Shown here: piece by piece, positions 9,046 through 16,678 of the stretch | Layout of the letters: each line of letters begins with the position of its first letter | How positions within the stretch are numbered: the first letter of the stretch is position 1 | Virus record (IMG/VR): IMGVR_UViG_3300045049_000094 | Location: 1 to 42,530 of that record | Source of the DNA: a virus | Reading direction: 5' to 3' (one strand) | Length of the DNA stretch: 42,530 nucleotides | The notes under the pieces: generated by a model | What the model saw: the letters and a program-made list of their open reading frames with translations, nothing else | Databases searched by the model: none | What the model was told of the DNA's origin: nothing | Translations under genes and position numbers: made by a program

Positions 9046-9533
9046 ACTGTGTGGTCGTAGCCAAGCGCTGGCGGCAATGAAGACCTACCCATCAGGCCGG
9101 CAACCGACGCGCCGCCCAGCACCTTCATGATGTAGGCGTGGTTGTGAATGACTGCCGGGCCCAGCACCGGGCGCGGCGGAATTCCACGCGACGTTCCCAA
9201 CTCCTGCCACAGCGCAATATCGCTCTTCGAGCCGATGATCGCCTCGTAGCCCGAGACTTGATGCTCGTACGACGCGCGCAATCCCCCACTTCGCAACAGC
9301 GGATCGTTTTCGGTATATCCCTGCGCTATGCGGTCGGCTTTTGTGGTATCAGCGAGTTGCCGCCACGCTCCGAATTGCCCGACAGCCGGTTGGTAGGTGC
9401 CGATCTCCGCCTGTGCGGTCTTCTCAACGCGATCTGCAACAGCTTCGAGCCCACGCTGCAGCGCGACAGCAGGCGTGGCCGCAGCCTGAGCGAGGTGAGT
9501 CGCAAACGCCGCGAGGCTGTTGAACTGTTTCAT
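9042..9533 (-). CDS. Tail completion / virion morphogenesis-like protein
   Basis: A 163-residue protein between the tail chaperone and tape measure genes. It has a helical N-terminus (FNSLAAFATHLAQAAATP, GLEAVADRVEKTAQAEIG) and a middle with TENDPLLRSGGLRASYEHQV, then LWQELGTSRGIPPRPVLGPA. The LR.S..L....... / W.E.GT...PPRPFL pattern is that of HK97 gp10 and Mu virion-morphogenesis proteins that act at the tail end. Start ATG 9533 overlaps the TGA that ends the frameshifted chaperone, and a GGAAG ribosome site precedes it; an ATG seven codons earlier lacks one. Confidence 0.75.
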   Translation of the reverse strand: MKQFNSLAAFATHLAQAAATPAVALQRGLEAVADRVEKTAQAEIGTYQPAVGQFGAWRQLADTTKADRIAQGYTENDPLLRSGGLRASYEHQVSGYEAIIGSKSDIALWQELGTSRGIPPRPVLGPAVIHNHAYIMKVLGGASVAGLMGRSSLPPALGYDHTV

Positions 9534-10131
9534 AGTGCATCCGGCTTCCGCCATGACATCGTGTCGAAGTCGAATCGACCTCCTTCGTGCTCCGACATGG
9601 TGATTGCCATGGCCTTACGCTCAATGCGGTCCAGCTTGATCGGCTGCGGCGCATCCGACCATTGACCGAGTGCAACGTGGAACGGAACCCCGTTTTTCAC
9701 GAGCCAGCAAAACTCGCGGAACTCGGGGTTCCTTACAAGTTTTTTAGGGATTCAGTGGCATTTGCGGCATCGGATGCTCCTTTCGCCTTCTCCTCGATAT
9801 GGCCGAGCACGGCCAACATCCCCTCGCGTCCAACACGGGTGATCGCAGCTTCGACCTGCTGATTCGTCACCGGCGGCGGCACGCGTACGCCGTCGATCTC
9901 GACCACCATCACGGCCGGCATAACATACGCGAGTACATAGTGCTGGTTGGACGAGGCCTCGCCGATCGCTCTCATGACACGGCTTTCCGTAAGGAAGTCC
10001 GGTTCTTCGACCACAAGGCGACGGCCGAGCGAGTCGACCACCACATTGCCGGGTAGCGACGCCGCAGCGCCGTGCGCCTGATCCTCAGCCGGTGGGGCGC
10101 CGTGCGGGTTCACTGTAACTTTTGGGGGCAT
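9530..10131 (-). CDS. Tail assembly chaperone, long form made by -1 frameshift
   Basis: Reading 0-frame from 10131 to the slippery A AAA AAC (9745-9739) and then shifting -1 gives 131 + 69 = 200 residues. The extension begins LVRNPEFREFCWLVKNGVPF and ends SWRKPDAL at TGA 9532-9530, which overlaps the next gene's ATG. That the -1 frame stays open exactly to this coupled junction supports a real product. It corresponds to lambda gpGT and P2 gpE+E', whose short and long forms bind the tape measure during tail assembly. The extension has no start signal of its own. Confidence 0.8.
9684..9745 (-). promoter_or_regulatory. Programmed -1 ribosomal frameshift signal
   Basis: The heptamer A AAA AAC at 9745-9739 is in the correct phase (CTA AAA AAC). 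Six bases later starts a perfect nine-base stem, GGAACCCCG (9732-9724) with CGGGGTTCC (9692-9684), whose 31-base loop has a smaller GCGAG/CTCGT stem. Slippery site, short spacer and stable stem together are the classic -1 frameshift layout. The zero-frame stop TAA lies in the spacer. Confidence 0.85.
9733..10131 (-). CDS. Tail assembly chaperone, short form
   Basis: The 132-residue zero-frame product, equivalent to lambda gpG or P2 gpE. It has a proline- and alanine-rich N-terminus (MPPKVTVNPHGAPPAED) followed by a compact domain with PDFLTESRVMRAIGEASSNQ and YVLAYVMPAVMVVEIDGVRV. The stop TAA comes just after the slippery heptamer, so most ribosomes should make this form and a minority the 200-residue form. 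The upstream tube gene stop lies directly after the tail of the intergenic spacer, with eight bases between the genes. Confidence 0.8.
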   Translation of the reverse strand: MPPKVTVNPHGAPPAEDQAHGAAASLPGNVVVDSLGRRLVVEEPDFLTESRVMRAIGEASSNQHYVLAYVMPAVMVVEIDGVRVPPPVTNQQVEAAITRVGREGMLAVLGHIEEKAKGASDAANATESLKNL

Positions 10132-10139
10132 GTGTTACC

Positions 10140-10580
10140 TCAAATGAGTTGAATCTTGCGACCCGCCTGGGCCGTAAACTTCTGGGTTACCTTGTCCTGC
10201 CCCTTCCAGTTGCCATCATCTTCCGCTGCCAAGTCCATGTCCGAGTATTGGTACTGGGAAATGGACCCGTCGAGGTTGTTGATCGTCCAGGTGACGAAGA
10301 TCGCTGCCGGCGGGAGACCGGCATAGTAGTCCGCCTCCTTCTGCGCAAAGTACTGCTCGTACGACGGGTCCTGACGATCGATCTCGAAGGTCAAGACATG
10401 GCCGTCCGGAATGTTGCGATACCTGAGGCGCCCATCGATACCGACGCTCTTCAGCTTGACGACCCCTGGCTTTGCTTCGAAGGCGATCAGGCCGTTAATC
10501 GTTACCGTTCCGTTGTTCGAATCGATGATCGTCAACTGCGCCCCGTCGCGGCCTACGTTGAAACTGTTCTCGCCTGCCAT
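10140..10580 (-). CDS. Tail tube protein
   Basis: A 146-residue protein directly after the sheath gene, the standard place of the contractile-tail tube protein. It reads MAGENSFNVGRDGAQLTIID, then TVTINGLIAFEAKPGVVKLK and a C-terminal QKFTAQAGRKIQLI, a pattern of phage tube families where short beta strands alternate with G and N turns. The ATG at 10580 is preceded by AGGAG with a six-base spacer; an ATG five codons upstream has no such site. A hairpin between sheath and tube may set their ratio. Confidence 0.82.
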   Translation of the reverse strand: MAGENSFNVGRDGAQLTIIDSNNGTVTINGLIAFEAKPGVVKLKSVGIDGRLRYRNIPDGHVLTFEIDRQDPSYEQYFAQKEADYYAGLPPAAIFVTWTINNLDGSISQYQYSDMDLAAEDDGNWKGQDKVTQKFTAQAGRKIQLI

Positions 10581-10596
10581 GTGCGGCTCCTGCAAA

Positions 10597-10621
10597 AGAC
10601 GAAGCCCGCGCGCGGCGGGCT
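10597..10621 (-). terminator. Hairpin with partial T-tract between sheath and tube genes
   Basis: A seven-base stem AGCCCGC/GCGGGCT (10621-10615 with 10609-10603) and five-base loop, followed on the minus strand by TCGTCTTTT. The interrupted T-tract suggests a leaky terminator or RNA-stabilising hairpin rather than a full stop. It lies just before the tube ribosome-binding site. Confidence 0.5.
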
Positions 10622-10636
10622 ACGAATGGATTGGGT

Positions 10637-12619
10637 TTATGCCTGGTTGACGGTGACCTGGACCGTCGAGCCGCCCTGCAGCGAAATCACGAACTCCCGT
10701 ACGATCGAGAGGTACGTGACCTTCACGAGAGTCTGCATCAATCCCACCGCGACCTGGTTGCTCGGATTGTTCGCAGCGTTGGTCTGCACCGAGAACGGCA
10801 CCTTCGTCGGGTTGTTCACGTCCCCTATGAACTTCTGGACGAGCCACAGACCGGAAAGGAATGCCGTGATCGCGTCATTCACTTCCTGCCGCAGGTCAGT
10901 CGTCTGCGGGTTGCCGACGACGAATCCGAAATTCGACGCGAGGGTGAGCGCCAAGAAGTTGGTCATCGACGTGTACGCCTCGCTGTTCGTGGCGGCGTAC
11001 GTCGAGCAGTTCATGTCCGTCTGGAACGCGAAGTAGTTGCCTCCCGGCGCCGGATTCGCGAGGTAGTCGAGACGACCCTGAACCGCCTGCAGTGCTTCCG
11101 CGTCCGCGTACAGCTGGTTCTGCGACGAGCGTTGCGTGCCGATGAGGCCGTTGACCGGCTTGTTCAGCGTCGACTGATTCGGCGTGAGGCTGGCGCGCAT
11201 CGGCGCCCAGAACGTCGCGGGCCCAAGAAGCCGTTGCACATTGTTGACCGTGTCCTGCCAGTACACCCAATCGCCGACGAACGTCTTGAAGCTGTAGTTG
11301 TCGACGCCAGCAGAATTGAGCAGGCTGGAGACGGTCGAAATCGACTGGCCGGCCGATCCCTGGCCAGCGCCGAAGATGCCGTAGAGCTGGCAAAACTGCG
11401 CGATCGTGTTCCAGTGCGCCGAAGTCGAGTGGTCGATCAGGTTCATCGTCAGCACGTTCGCGTTCTGCAGCGCGTACATGCCAGTGGGCGGCGTCGAGTT
11501 CGTGCCGACCAGCGTTGCATCAGTCACGCCCGCGGCGCCGTCCGTGCCACCCGAGAACGTGTACGTGGCGAGAGCCGGAGCAGCGACGGACGAGCCGAGG
11601 CTTGCTACCACGAGCTGCGACGGGCCACGCACACCGGACTGCCCGTTGTTGATCGCGCTGACGAGATTCGTCCAGCAGCCGGTGCCCAGCGTGTACGAGC
11701 CGCCCGTGCCGCCACCGCCGCCGGTAAGCGTAGCGGTAGCCGACGTGTAACCGCTGCCCGGCATGGTGATGTTGATCGGCCCCAAACCCCAGGTGAGGTT
11801 GAACGTTGCGCCGGAGCCAGAGCCGGTCGTGCTGATCTGCGCGACCGGATTCGTAGGCACTGAGCCGCCGCCGATCGAGCCCGCGCTCTGGATGCTCATC
11901 GTAGCAACCGCGCCGGACGAGACAGTCAGCACCTTGATGATGACGCCGTTCGAGAGCGTAATCAGGTCGTTGGCCGCGTAGCCGGTACCGCCAACGCCAA
12001 GCGTTGTGCTGACGGCCTGTAGTGTTGCGTTGCCGCTCGCCTGCACACCGCCAGAGGTTTGCGGTGCGCTGATCGACAGGGCTGGGACCGACGTGTATCC
12101 GGTGCCGGCCGTCGTGGAACCGGGCATGACGCCGACGGCGAGGTTGTCGAAGATCTCCGAGAGGTACCCGGGGAGTGCGACGGTGCACTTGTACGTGTTC
12201 GGCTTCGTGCCGTTCGCCATCGTCGCTTGCAGCGTGTTGCCGACGACGCCGGTGTAGAAGCCCGTCAGAGTGGCACCCGTCACGCTCGAGCCGTCTTTCA
12301 GCGCTGACGTTGCGGCCGTATCGGTCCCGTCAGTTACGCGCACCGCAGTGTTGTTCGTCTGGCCACGTGCGAAAGCGATCGCCATCGCCGTTGCGAGGTC
12401 GGACTTGCGATTCGTGACGGGGCCGAGATAGAGCCCGGCCTGCTGCGGCGAACCGACGACGTACGGGCTGTTCACCGGCCCCCACGATGCAACGCCGACC
12501 TGACCGAGGCCGTTCGAAGCGATGCCCTGCACGACCGGCGGAGGCGCGACCACCTGCACGTAGGCGCCGGGCGGCAGTTGCCCGGCGGTATTCAGTTGCC
12601 CAGCCTGATAGATCGGCAT
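10637..12619 (-). CDS. Tail sheath protein with glycine-rich insertion
   Basis: A 660-residue contractile sheath protein. The N-terminus (GQLPPGAYVQVVAPPPVVQG, ASNGLGQVGVASWGPVN) and the C-terminal part (FVGDVNNPTKVPFSVQTNAA, NPSNQVAVGLMQTLVKVTYL) match Myoviridae sheath families. Residues about 165-312 are an insertion with three GxGY motifs (GTGYTS, GTGYAA, GSGYTS) and a run of glycines; this probably projects from the tail surface. The ATG has GGAG eight bases upstream. A strong hairpin precedes the gene and another follows it. Confidence 0.9.
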   Translation of the reverse strand: MPIYQAGQLNTAGQLPPGAYVQVVAPPPVVQGIASNGLGQVGVASWGPVNSPYVVGSPQQAGLYLGPVTNRKSDLATAMAIAFARGQTNNTAVRVTDGTDTAATSALKDGSSVTGATLTGFYTGVVGNTLQATMANGTKPNTYKCTVALPGYLSEIFDNLAVGVMPGSTTAGTGYTSVPALSISAPQTSGGVQASGNATLQAVSTTLGVGGTGYAANDLITLSNGVIIKVLTVSSGAVATMSIQSAGSIGGGSVPTNPVAQISTTGSGSGATFNLTWGLGPINITMPGSGYTSATATLTGGGGGTGGSYTLGTGCWTNLVSAINNGQSGVRGPSQLVVASLGSSVAAPALATYTFSGGTDGAAGVTDATLVGTNSTPPTGMYALQNANVLTMNLIDHSTSAHWNTIAQFCQLYGIFGAGQGSAGQSISTVSSLLNSAGVDNYSFKTFVGDWVYWQDTVNNVQRLLGPATFWAPMRASLTPNQSTLNKPVNGLIGTQRSSQNQLYADAEALQAVQGRLDYLANPAPGGNYFAFQTDMNCSTYAATNSEAYTSMTNFLALTLASNFGFVVGNPQTTDLRQEVNDAITAFLSGLWLVQKFIGDVNNPTKVPFSVQTNAANNPSNQVAVGLMQTLVKVTYLSIVREFVISLQGGSTVQVTVNQA

Positions 12620-12634
12620 TTAGCGTGCTCCAAA

Positions 12635-12660
12635 CAAAAAAGGGCGCCCGCAGGCGCCCT
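12635..12660 (-). terminator. Strong rho-independent terminator upstream of sheath
   Basis: Perfect eight-base stem AGGGCGCC/GGCGCCCT (12660-12653 with 12648-12641), four-base loop, then six T residues on the minus strand. It sits between the 58-residue gene and the sheath gene. Late transcription must pass it to reach sheath, so antitermination or partial read-through is implied. Confidence 0.8.
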
Positions 12661-12685
12661 CAAAGAGGTGTGGGTGAGGGAGTGC

Positions 12686-12862
12686 TTAGCGCGGGAAGAC
12701 GCGGTGCACGTGGCGATGGTTTTCGCCAGCCAGCACGGATGCGATCTCGTCCGGATCGGTGATCGTCGATCCGCGCGCGTGGTCGCCGAACGGGTGAACC
12801 ACCACGAGGTGATGTTCGGGTGCAGCCGGCGCGGCCGGCGCTTGCTTCATTTCGTCAGCCAT
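12686..12862 (-). CDS. Small conserved-type phage protein upstream of sheath
   Basis: A 58-residue protein reading MADEMKQAPAAPAAPEHHL, then a histidine-rich part with VVHPFGDHARGSTITDPDEI and ending HVHRVFPR. A GGAG site lies five bases before the ATG, and the gene fills the space between the neck protein and the sheath. Mu-like phages carry a comparably small gene here (gp38 type), but I do not see clear sequence similarity. Function unknown; it may act in tail assembly. Confidence 0.65.
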   Translation of the reverse strand: MADEMKQAPAAPAAPEHHLVVVHPFGDHARGSTITDPDEIASVLAGENHRHVHRVFPR

Positions 12863-12870
12863 GGCGGCTC

Positions 12871-13716
12871 CTAGTAGGTGCGAGTGACGATCGGGTCACC
12901 CTGCTGATCTTCGAATTGCACTTTCGCCGCGACCACCGTCGCGATGGTCTGGGTCACCGTGGTGGCGTACTCGATCTCGTAGAAGAAGTCTCGCCGGTAC
13001 ACGCGCACCTTTTGCGCTTCATCGACCCATGCGTTTCGTCGGTATTGAATCCGCGCGCCGTAGCCATCAGGCATTGTGATGAAGGTGACTGGCGCGAATC
13101 CGACCTTGATTGCATTGCCGATGGCGTTGCGCGTTGACGGGTCCGGCGCCCACACCGTCAGTTGGAACAGCTGCGACTGCCGCTCCCATTCGGTCGTCAC
13201 CTGACCTGTTGTGCCAACGCGTGCGGCGGATGCCCGCACGCCTGCCGGCAGCGTAATGACCGGGCCGCTATTCACGGTGCCCGGGTACGCCGTAGCAATC
13301 AGCGCTGCGAGGCCTGTGGCGATCGAGGTCAGCGTGTCGGTTGCCTGTACCGAATAGATGAACGGCTGGCCGCCAATCAGCGCGGCAACGTTGTGTGCGG
13401 TGAAGGGTAAAGGCATTGCGCCGCCGACGGTCAGCGTTCCCTTGCCGGCGACGAGCGTGATCGTCGCGGTGGCGATCGACATAACCTTCGCCGCGGGCTT
13501 GTACCGCGTCACGTTCCGTTCGGTGTTCGGTACCGGGAAGACGCTCACATCGGCGAAGCCCTGCGGCATGTCGCTGTCGATCTGTTCCGGAAGCGGCCAG
13601 CCCGGGAAAATGTTGATCGTCTTGCCGGTCACCGAAGGCTGGCCGGTCCCGTTCGGGTATAAGAAGCCCGCGATCTGCGACGCCACTACGTTCAGGACGT
13701 CGGATACGTCGGACAT
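12871..13716 (-). CDS. Neck/tail-terminator region structural protein
   Basis: A 281-residue protein between the connector genes and the sheath. It has SGFLYPNGTG-like and INIFPGWPLPEQIDSDM motifs, then a long beta-rich part and a C-terminal VRVYRRDFFYEIEYATTV segment. Position and size suggest a tail terminator or neck protein of a Burkholderia-type myovirus, but no defined family is recognised. It ends in TAG, nine bases before the next gene's start. Confidence 0.55.
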   Translation of the reverse strand: MSDVSDVLNVVASQIAGFLYPNGTGQPSVTGKTINIFPGWPLPEQIDSDMPQGFADVSVFPVPNTERNVTRYKPAAKVMSIATATITLVAGKGTLTVGGAMPLPFTAHNVAALIGGQPFIYSVQATDTLTSIATGLAALIATAYPGTVNSGPVITLPAGVRASAARVGTTGQVTTEWERQSQLFQLTVWAPDPSTRNAIGNAIKVGFAPVTFITMPDGYGARIQYRRNAWVDEAQKVRVYRRDFFYEIEYATTVTQTIATVVAAKVQFEDQQGDPIVTRTY

Positions 13717-13717
13717 G

Positions 13718-14080
13718 TCACGCCTCCAGCCGCTCGACGAGCAGGTTCGGTCCCAGTGAATTCACGTATGGCCCCCAGACTTGGTAGCGCTGGCCTTTGT
13801 CGTCTGTGACGATGTCTCCTCGCACAACAGAGCCCACAGCGATCCCAGCCGATAGCGGCATGAAAACATTCCACAACGTCTTGTTTGCGTCTGCCGGGAG
13901 GTTGGCCTCGGGCTTGCCGCGTTCCTTGGCCAGTTGAATCGATGCGGGTTTTCCGCTGTACAGAAGCTGTTCGGCGCCCGGGTTTGTCCCACCGTTTCCG
14001 CCGTACGGCTGGACACCGCCGCCCGTCGCGACCGGTGGCCGGCTGATCGAGATCGTCCTTGGGTAGAGAAAGCCGCTCAT
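13718..14080 (-). CDS. Head-tail stopper-like protein
   Basis: A 120-residue protein that starts SGFLYPRTISISRPP and ends GQRYQVWGPYVNSLGPNLLVERLEA. The GD.V.D..G..Y.V.....N.....L.V.LE pattern is typical of small beta-barrel head-completion or stopper proteins (SPP1 gp16 / HK97 gp7 position). Its start overlaps the previous gene by four bases. The assignment is from pattern and location. Confidence 0.6.
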   Translation of the reverse strand: MSGFLYPRTISISRPPVATGGGVQPYGGNGGTNPGAEQLLYSGKPASIQLAKERGKPEANLPADANKTLWNVFMPLSAGIAVGSVVRGDIVTDDKGQRYQVWGPYVNSLGPNLLVERLEA

Positions 14081-15003
14081 GCCATCAGCCGCGCGCGGTA
14101 TGGCGCGAGAAGTGCCTTCGTATCGTCGTCCATTACAAAGCTGTTCAGGACGCCGGCCTGATTGGCGAACCGTTGCATCGCGGTGTCGCCGGCCTGCAAA
14201 CGCTGCATCGTGCCGGGCATGCCTGCCACGGCGGTGATGTTGTTCACGATGTTGGCGCAGGCCTGCTTCACCTGCGCGGGCAGGGTCGCGTATGTCCAGC
14301 CCGCCACGTAGTGCATGCGCACTTCGGTGTAGTAGGCCAGTAGCACCCCAGCCGGCACCCAGACCGTGCCCGTCTCGGGTTCGCAGCTATTCGCTTGCGG
14401 CGTCCATACTTCCCACGCTGGCGGCCCGCCGAACTTCGACATCACGGCGAGCAGGTTGTAGGTGTCGATCGATCCGACCGCGTCCATGCCGCGGCGCATA
14501 TAGCCATAGCGACCGACGCCCGAGAGGATTGCCATCACCGGGGTTTGCGCGACCATGGTGATCGGCCGGTCCTCGGGCATGGTGCGCTGCTCGACGATCG
14601 TCAGCCCCGCGGCCAGCGTGGCGCCCTGCGCGTGTACAAATTGCACGTTGGCAAACGTCACCTGCTGGCCAACGATGGCCTGCACCACGAGCGCTTCAGT
14701 GATCGCGGACGTAGCGACGTCGACGATCAAGACGGAACCGACCTTCAACATGCCCGTTGGGCCGGTCACATTCACCACGACCGATGTGCCTGGCTGGATC
14801 GCAGCGCCAAGCGTGAGAGACAGGCTTGGCGACATGCCGGCCATGTAGCACGGGTTGCCATTGCCATCCGGCGCCCAGATCAAGCCCTCTCGCCGCGCCA
14901 GATACGCGTCGATCTGTGCGCTCGCCTGTTGCACCTGGGCGCCCGTTGCATTCGGCACTCCGTAGGTGGCGTAATCGGCGCTCTGGAGGTAGACAGACGG
15001 CAT
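14077..15003 (-). CDS. Head-tail adaptor-like protein
   Basis: A 308-residue protein. The N-terminal segment (YLQSADYATYGVPNATGAQV, ASAQIDAYLARREGLIW) and C-terminal helices (LPAQVKQACANIVNNITAVA) resemble connector adaptors of the gp6/gp15 type, with a beta-rich domain (residues about 55-140) inserted between them. It follows the capsid and small-protein genes and precedes the stopper-like gene, as an adaptor should. A longer-than-usual connector is notable; most gp6-type adaptors are near 100 residues. Confidence 0.6.
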   Translation of the reverse strand: MPSVYLQSADYATYGVPNATGAQVQQASAQIDAYLARREGLIWAPDGNGNPCYMAGMSPSLSLTLGAAIQPGTSVVVNVTGPTGMLKVGSVLIVDVATSAITEALVVQAIVGQQVTFANVQFVHAQGATLAAGLTIVEQRTMPEDRPITMVAQTPVMAILSGVGRYGYMRRGMDAVGSIDTYNLLAVMSKFGGPPAWEVWTPQANSCEPETGTVWVPAGVLLAYYTEVRMHYVAGWTYATLPAQVKQACANIVNNITAVAGMPGTMQRLQAGDTAMQRFANQAGVLNSFVMDDDTKALLAPYRARLMA

Positions 15004-15362
15004 TAGCGGCTCGAGAAGAGGGCGCCCACGTTGGAGAGCGTACCGCCAGCGATGGTGACCGTGAACGACTGAAACGGCGCGCCGTCGTTGATATTCAGCA
15101 CGCCAGCCGCGCCCGCCGTCAGCGACTGCGTCAACGCTGGGCCTTGCGGAATGGTTCCCGCCTGGTCAAGGTAACGTTGGACGCTGATGCTTCCCGTCGC
15201 CGAACTCGTGGCACCGATGGCGATCTTGGGATAGCCGCCGGCGAGAAGGAGTGGCGACGTCCCGGGGGCCGACAGGCCCATCTGCGCACCAGTCAGGAAC
15301 GCTTGGACCAGAGGCCCGGCGTCAACCGGCGTGTGCGTCAGTACTTGCGACGTTTCCAGCAT
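15003..15362 (-). CDS. Small head-region structural protein
   Basis: A 119-residue protein, GAT-rich and probably all-beta (AIGATSSATGSISVQRYLDQ, FQSFTVTIAGGTLSNVGALF). Such proteins close to capsid genes often decorate capsomers or close the portal region. The start at 15362 overlaps the 3' end of the upstream 93-residue gene by 41 bases; no later start codon fits, and GAGA lies before it. The stop shares an ATG junction with the adaptor-like gene. Function inferred from position only. Confidence 0.5.
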   Translation of the reverse strand: MLETSQVLTHTPVDAGPLVQAFLTGAQMGLSAPGTSPLLLAGGYPKIAIGATSSATGSISVQRYLDQAGTIPQGPALTQSLTAGAAGVLNINDGAPFQSFTVTIAGGTLSNVGALFSSR

Positions 15363-15603
15363 GGCTGTCTCTCAATCCTGCGCCATGAGGCAGCAGCAGC
15401 GGTGAACGCTGAGCGATCTCATGGTCGATCATGTATTGCCCGAGGTTGTCGGGCACCTCGGCGGACCCCGCGCAGAACTCGACCGGGAAGAGGTGAGGCC
15501 GCCCGTCTTCGTCCAGCCATTCGGTGGTCGGGAAATCCCGGCCCGGCTGAACGAAGACTGTGTGGCGCGCGACTTCCCGGTCTTGAGGGCGATAGACGCG
15601 CAT
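15322..15603 (-). CDS. Small phage protein after capsid
   Basis: A 93-residue protein starting MRVYRPQDREVARHTVFVQP at ATG 15603-15601, overlapping the capsid stop by one base (TAATG). It has a GRDFPTTEWLDEDGRPHLFP segment and PDNLGQYMIDHEIA. This type of short protein is often found right after phage capsid genes. The same frame is open far upstream, across the capsid gene, but the coupled ATG is the sensible start. No function is known to me. Confidence 0.6.
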   Translation of the reverse strand: MRVYRPQDREVARHTVFVQPGRDFPTTEWLDEDGRPHLFPVEFCAGSAEVPDNLGQYMIDHEIAQRSPLLLPHGAGLRDSHAGNVASTDAHAG

Positions 15604-16604
15604 TACGGACGCTGTACGGCCACAACGCCGTGAGCGTAGGAAGCCGCCTTGCCGATGATGGCGTCGAACATCACCCCCACGAATTGCCCCGACAGATTGC
15701 CGGTCAGGCCGAGTTGGAACAGAAGCGGATTCGGGTTGTCCGTTTCGCCGCTGACGTACGGCATTTCGATCATGTCCTCGGTGAGGATCACGGCGAAGTA
15801 GTTCTTGTTGCCGCTCGGAGGAGCCGAAAAGCCATAAGCGGCGCCGGTAGCGGCCTGCAAGAATTGATCGCCGATGAGCGGCAGGACGCCGGCTTGCGTG
15901 GCCAGGCCCTTCACGACCACACCCGATACGACTTCGACTTCCGTCAGCGTAATCTGCCCGGCACGCGCTTCGCGGTCGATATAGTCGCCAAGCACCGGAT
16001 TCAAGTAGATCGCGGTGGGCTTCACGATGTACGTCTGGCTCGCAAACAGCGAGGCGACAGCCGCCTTCAGCCCGTCGATGATCGACGCTCCGGGAGCGAT
16101 CGTAAACTGCGTCGTGATTTGGGAGAGCAGCCCCATGTACTGGACCGTCGTCGGCGACGACAGGCTCGTGTCGTTGCCCGACCAGACACCGGATGCGCGT
16201 GCGACGTTGATGCCGCTGACGATGTCCTCGATGTCGCGCGCAATGACCTCGGCGAACTTCTTCTGTTGTTGCGTGACCATTTTGTCGAACAGAGCGATGT
16301 TCGATTGGTTCACGCACGCCTTGATGAAGGCCGACCGCTCGACACGCGTCGGGCTCGAAGGCGACGGGCTGATCGCCGTGCTGCCCTGACCGCCGGTGCT
16401 TTGGAATGCCGCGCTGGCGATAGCAGTTTGCTCGAAGTAGCGGTGCGGCTGGCCGGTGGCCGGGACTTGCTTGAAGCGTTGGAGCGCCACGGAACGGCGC
16501 CGGACGAGATCGGTGATGACCGGCTCGTAATCGTTGACCTCGATCGCGCCGGTGCCGAGGTAATCGGCAGCAGCCTGGAGGGTCATCATCTGGGCTTGCG
16601 ACAT
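15603..16604 (-). CDS. Major capsid protein
   Basis: A 333-residue shell protein of HK97-like type. It has a helical start (MMTLQAAADYLGTGAIEVND), a PHRYFEQT.. segment and a beta-rich C-terminal domain that closes in GVMFDAIIGKAASYAHGVVA. Location after the protease-scaffold gene and before connectors fits. A terminator-like hairpin stands 20 bases upstream of the ATG, which may give this abundant product its own mRNA 5' end. Confidence 0.8.
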   Translation of the reverse strand: MSQAQMMTLQAAADYLGTGAIEVNDYEPVITDLVRRRSVALQRFKQVPATGQPHRYFEQTAIASAAFQSTGGQGSTAISPSPSSPTRVERSAFIKACVNQSNIALFDKMVTQQQKKFAEVIARDIEDIVSGINVARASGVWSGNDTSLSSPTTVQYMGLLSQITTQFTIAPGASIIDGLKAAVASLFASQTYIVKPTAIYLNPVLGDYIDREARAGQITLTEVEVVSGVVVKGLATQAGVLPLIGDQFLQAATGAAYGFSAPPSGNKNYFAVILTEDMIEMPYVSGETDNPNPLLFQLGLTGNLSGQFVGVMFDAIIGKAASYAHGVVAVQRP

Positions 16605-16624
16605 AGTCGGAATCCTCTGGGCAA

Positions 16625-16649
16625 TAAAAAAGCCGCCCGAAGGCGGCTT
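16625..16649 (-). terminator. Hairpin terminator upstream of major capsid gene
   Basis: An eight-base stem AAGCCGCC/GGCGGCTT (16649-16642 with 16637-16630), loop of four, then TTTTTATT on the minus strand. It lies between the protease-scaffold and capsid genes and looks like a full rho-independent terminator. Confidence 0.75.
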
Positions 16650-16678
16650 ATGCTGGTGTTGGGTAGGAGAAGTGGGCG

